A stretch of 7,499 bases of DNA from Planctomycetota bacterium (GTDB lineage Bacteria; Planctomycetota; Phycisphaerae; WQYP01): NCBI GenBank assembly GCA_021828935.1, contig JAJZCU010000037.1, positions 2,695 through 10,193 of the forward strand, read 5' to 3'. Each line of letters starts with the position of its first letter. Within the stretch, counting starts at the first letter, position 1. The notes below the pieces were generated by a model. It worked only from the letters and a program-made list of their open reading frames with translations, had not been told where the DNA came from and did not search any database. The position numbers and the translations under genes were made by a program. Positions 7,204-7,499 of the stretch are shown here, one piece after another.

Positions 7204-7499
7204 ATGATCAAAGGAAAAAAGGAACGGGCAGATATTTCGTGGCGCGCCGGGGGCCGAACGGCCTTGGCCCTCTTGGGCTTCCTCGCCCGCGCCCCGCTAG
7301 CGGCGGGGCGGGTGGCTGGGCCGGGCGCGGCTCCTAACAGGCGGCTGTCCAGGCCCGCGCCCGTGGCAGAATTGCCTCTCCGCGGCGGCAAGCCCGACAG
7401 CAAGAGGGCTGGCCCTGCGCGTCGCGATCGCCAACCGCGGGCCGCGCCCTGCCATCATGACGCAGGGCGGCTCGCTGGGCTGGAGGCTGCTAGTTTATG
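7204..7499 (+). CDS. Partial gene with export-like N-terminus, probable frameshift near 7406
   Basis: ATG at 7204 has a good ribosome-binding site (AAGGA at 7191-7195, 8 nt upstream) and lies 52 nt after the previous stop, so it is probably the third gene of the operon. The N-terminus has basic residues (MIKGKKERADISWRAGGR) and then a hydrophobic stretch (TALALLGFLARAPLAAG, 19-35), suggesting export. The frame stays open to the window end, 98 codons. However, coding bias moves to the +1 frame after about 7405, which reads LALRVAIANRGPRPAIMTQG and on to GWRLLVY, a much more protein-like stretch than the Arg-rich original frame. Dropping one G from 7406-7408 would join the two as ...GGKPDSKR-LALRVAIANRGPRP. 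The gene may thus be frameshifted, or the sequence may hold an error. No family assigned. Confidence 0.6.
   Translation, partial: MIKGKKERADISWRAGGRTALALLGFLARAPLAAGRVAGPGAAPNRRLSRPAPVAELPLRGGKPDSKRAGPARRDRQPRAAPCHHDAGRLAGLEAASL
7290..7310 (+). other. GC-only hairpin inside the start of the last gene
   Basis: CGCCCCGC (7290-7297) and GCGGGGCG (7303-7310) form a perfect eight-pair stem around a five-base TAGCG loop, about 85 nt into the last gene. In RNA it would be very stable. It lies within the coding stretch for the signal-like N-terminus. It may be a by-product of GC-rich Ala/Gly/Arg codons. Confidence 0.35.

Noticed and set aside
7182..7209. TTGACT before the last gene as a -35 element
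   Set aside because: No -10-like hexamer lies 15-19 nt downstream; that position falls on the start codon and GATCAA.
6429..7403. Long minus-strand ORF of 324 codons opposite the Ig-like gene
   Set aside because: It is Arg/Pro/Gly-rich with no domain-like pattern and is the antisense shadow of a better-supported coding frame in GC-rich DNA.

Overview
The window looks like chromosomal DNA of a GC-rich, secretion-rich environmental bacterium, most likely a member of the Planctomycetota. This is an inference. It rests on the strong G/C bias at third codon positions, a large stand-alone secreted Reg_prop-type propeller protein, secreted Ig-like/beta-rich proteins of no known function, and two small hypothetical genes whose motifs resemble planctomycete-only families as I remember them. 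No rRNA, tRNA, CRISPR array, insertion sequence or phage gene was seen.

Left half (1-2745), minus strand, read right to left. A helical hypothetical protein (2745-2059) overlaps by 19 nt a second conserved hypothetical protein (2077-1403). A 275-nt gap follows that may hold a frame-disrupted short coding sequence. Then comes a clear FAD/NAD(P)-dependent phytoene-dehydrogenase-like oxidoreductase that starts at a TTG (1127) and runs off the left edge. This oxidoreductase is easy to miss because it has no ATG start and no stop inside the window.

Centre (2746-3178), a divergent control region. It has a good sigma-70-like promoter for the right-hand genes (TTGACT, 16 nt, TAATAT). A perfect hairpin sits at the predicted transcript start and coincides with a possible 21-codon leader ORF. 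After it comes a striking (CA)6(CT)18 microsatellite just upstream of, and possibly inside, the N-terminus of the next gene.

Right half (3179-7499), plus strand. A secreted protein of about 815 aa joins a seven-repeat propeller to a C-terminal beta-rich domain. It overlaps by 8 nt a secreted or membrane-anchored 510-aa Ig-like protein. After a short intercistronic hairpin comes a third gene with an export-like N-terminus, cut by the window end and probably carrying a one-base frameshift near 7406. These three genes look like one operon for cell-surface or periplasmic proteins. No enzymatic, regulatory or transport partner is visible, so the joint function is unknown.

The best leads are the dinucleotide tract at the start of the surface-protein operon (a possible contingency locus), the compact leader before it, and the uncharacterised secreted gene set itself. 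Several apparent one-base shifts lie in or beside short runs of one base. The sequence may therefore contain indel errors, or some of these genes may be decaying.
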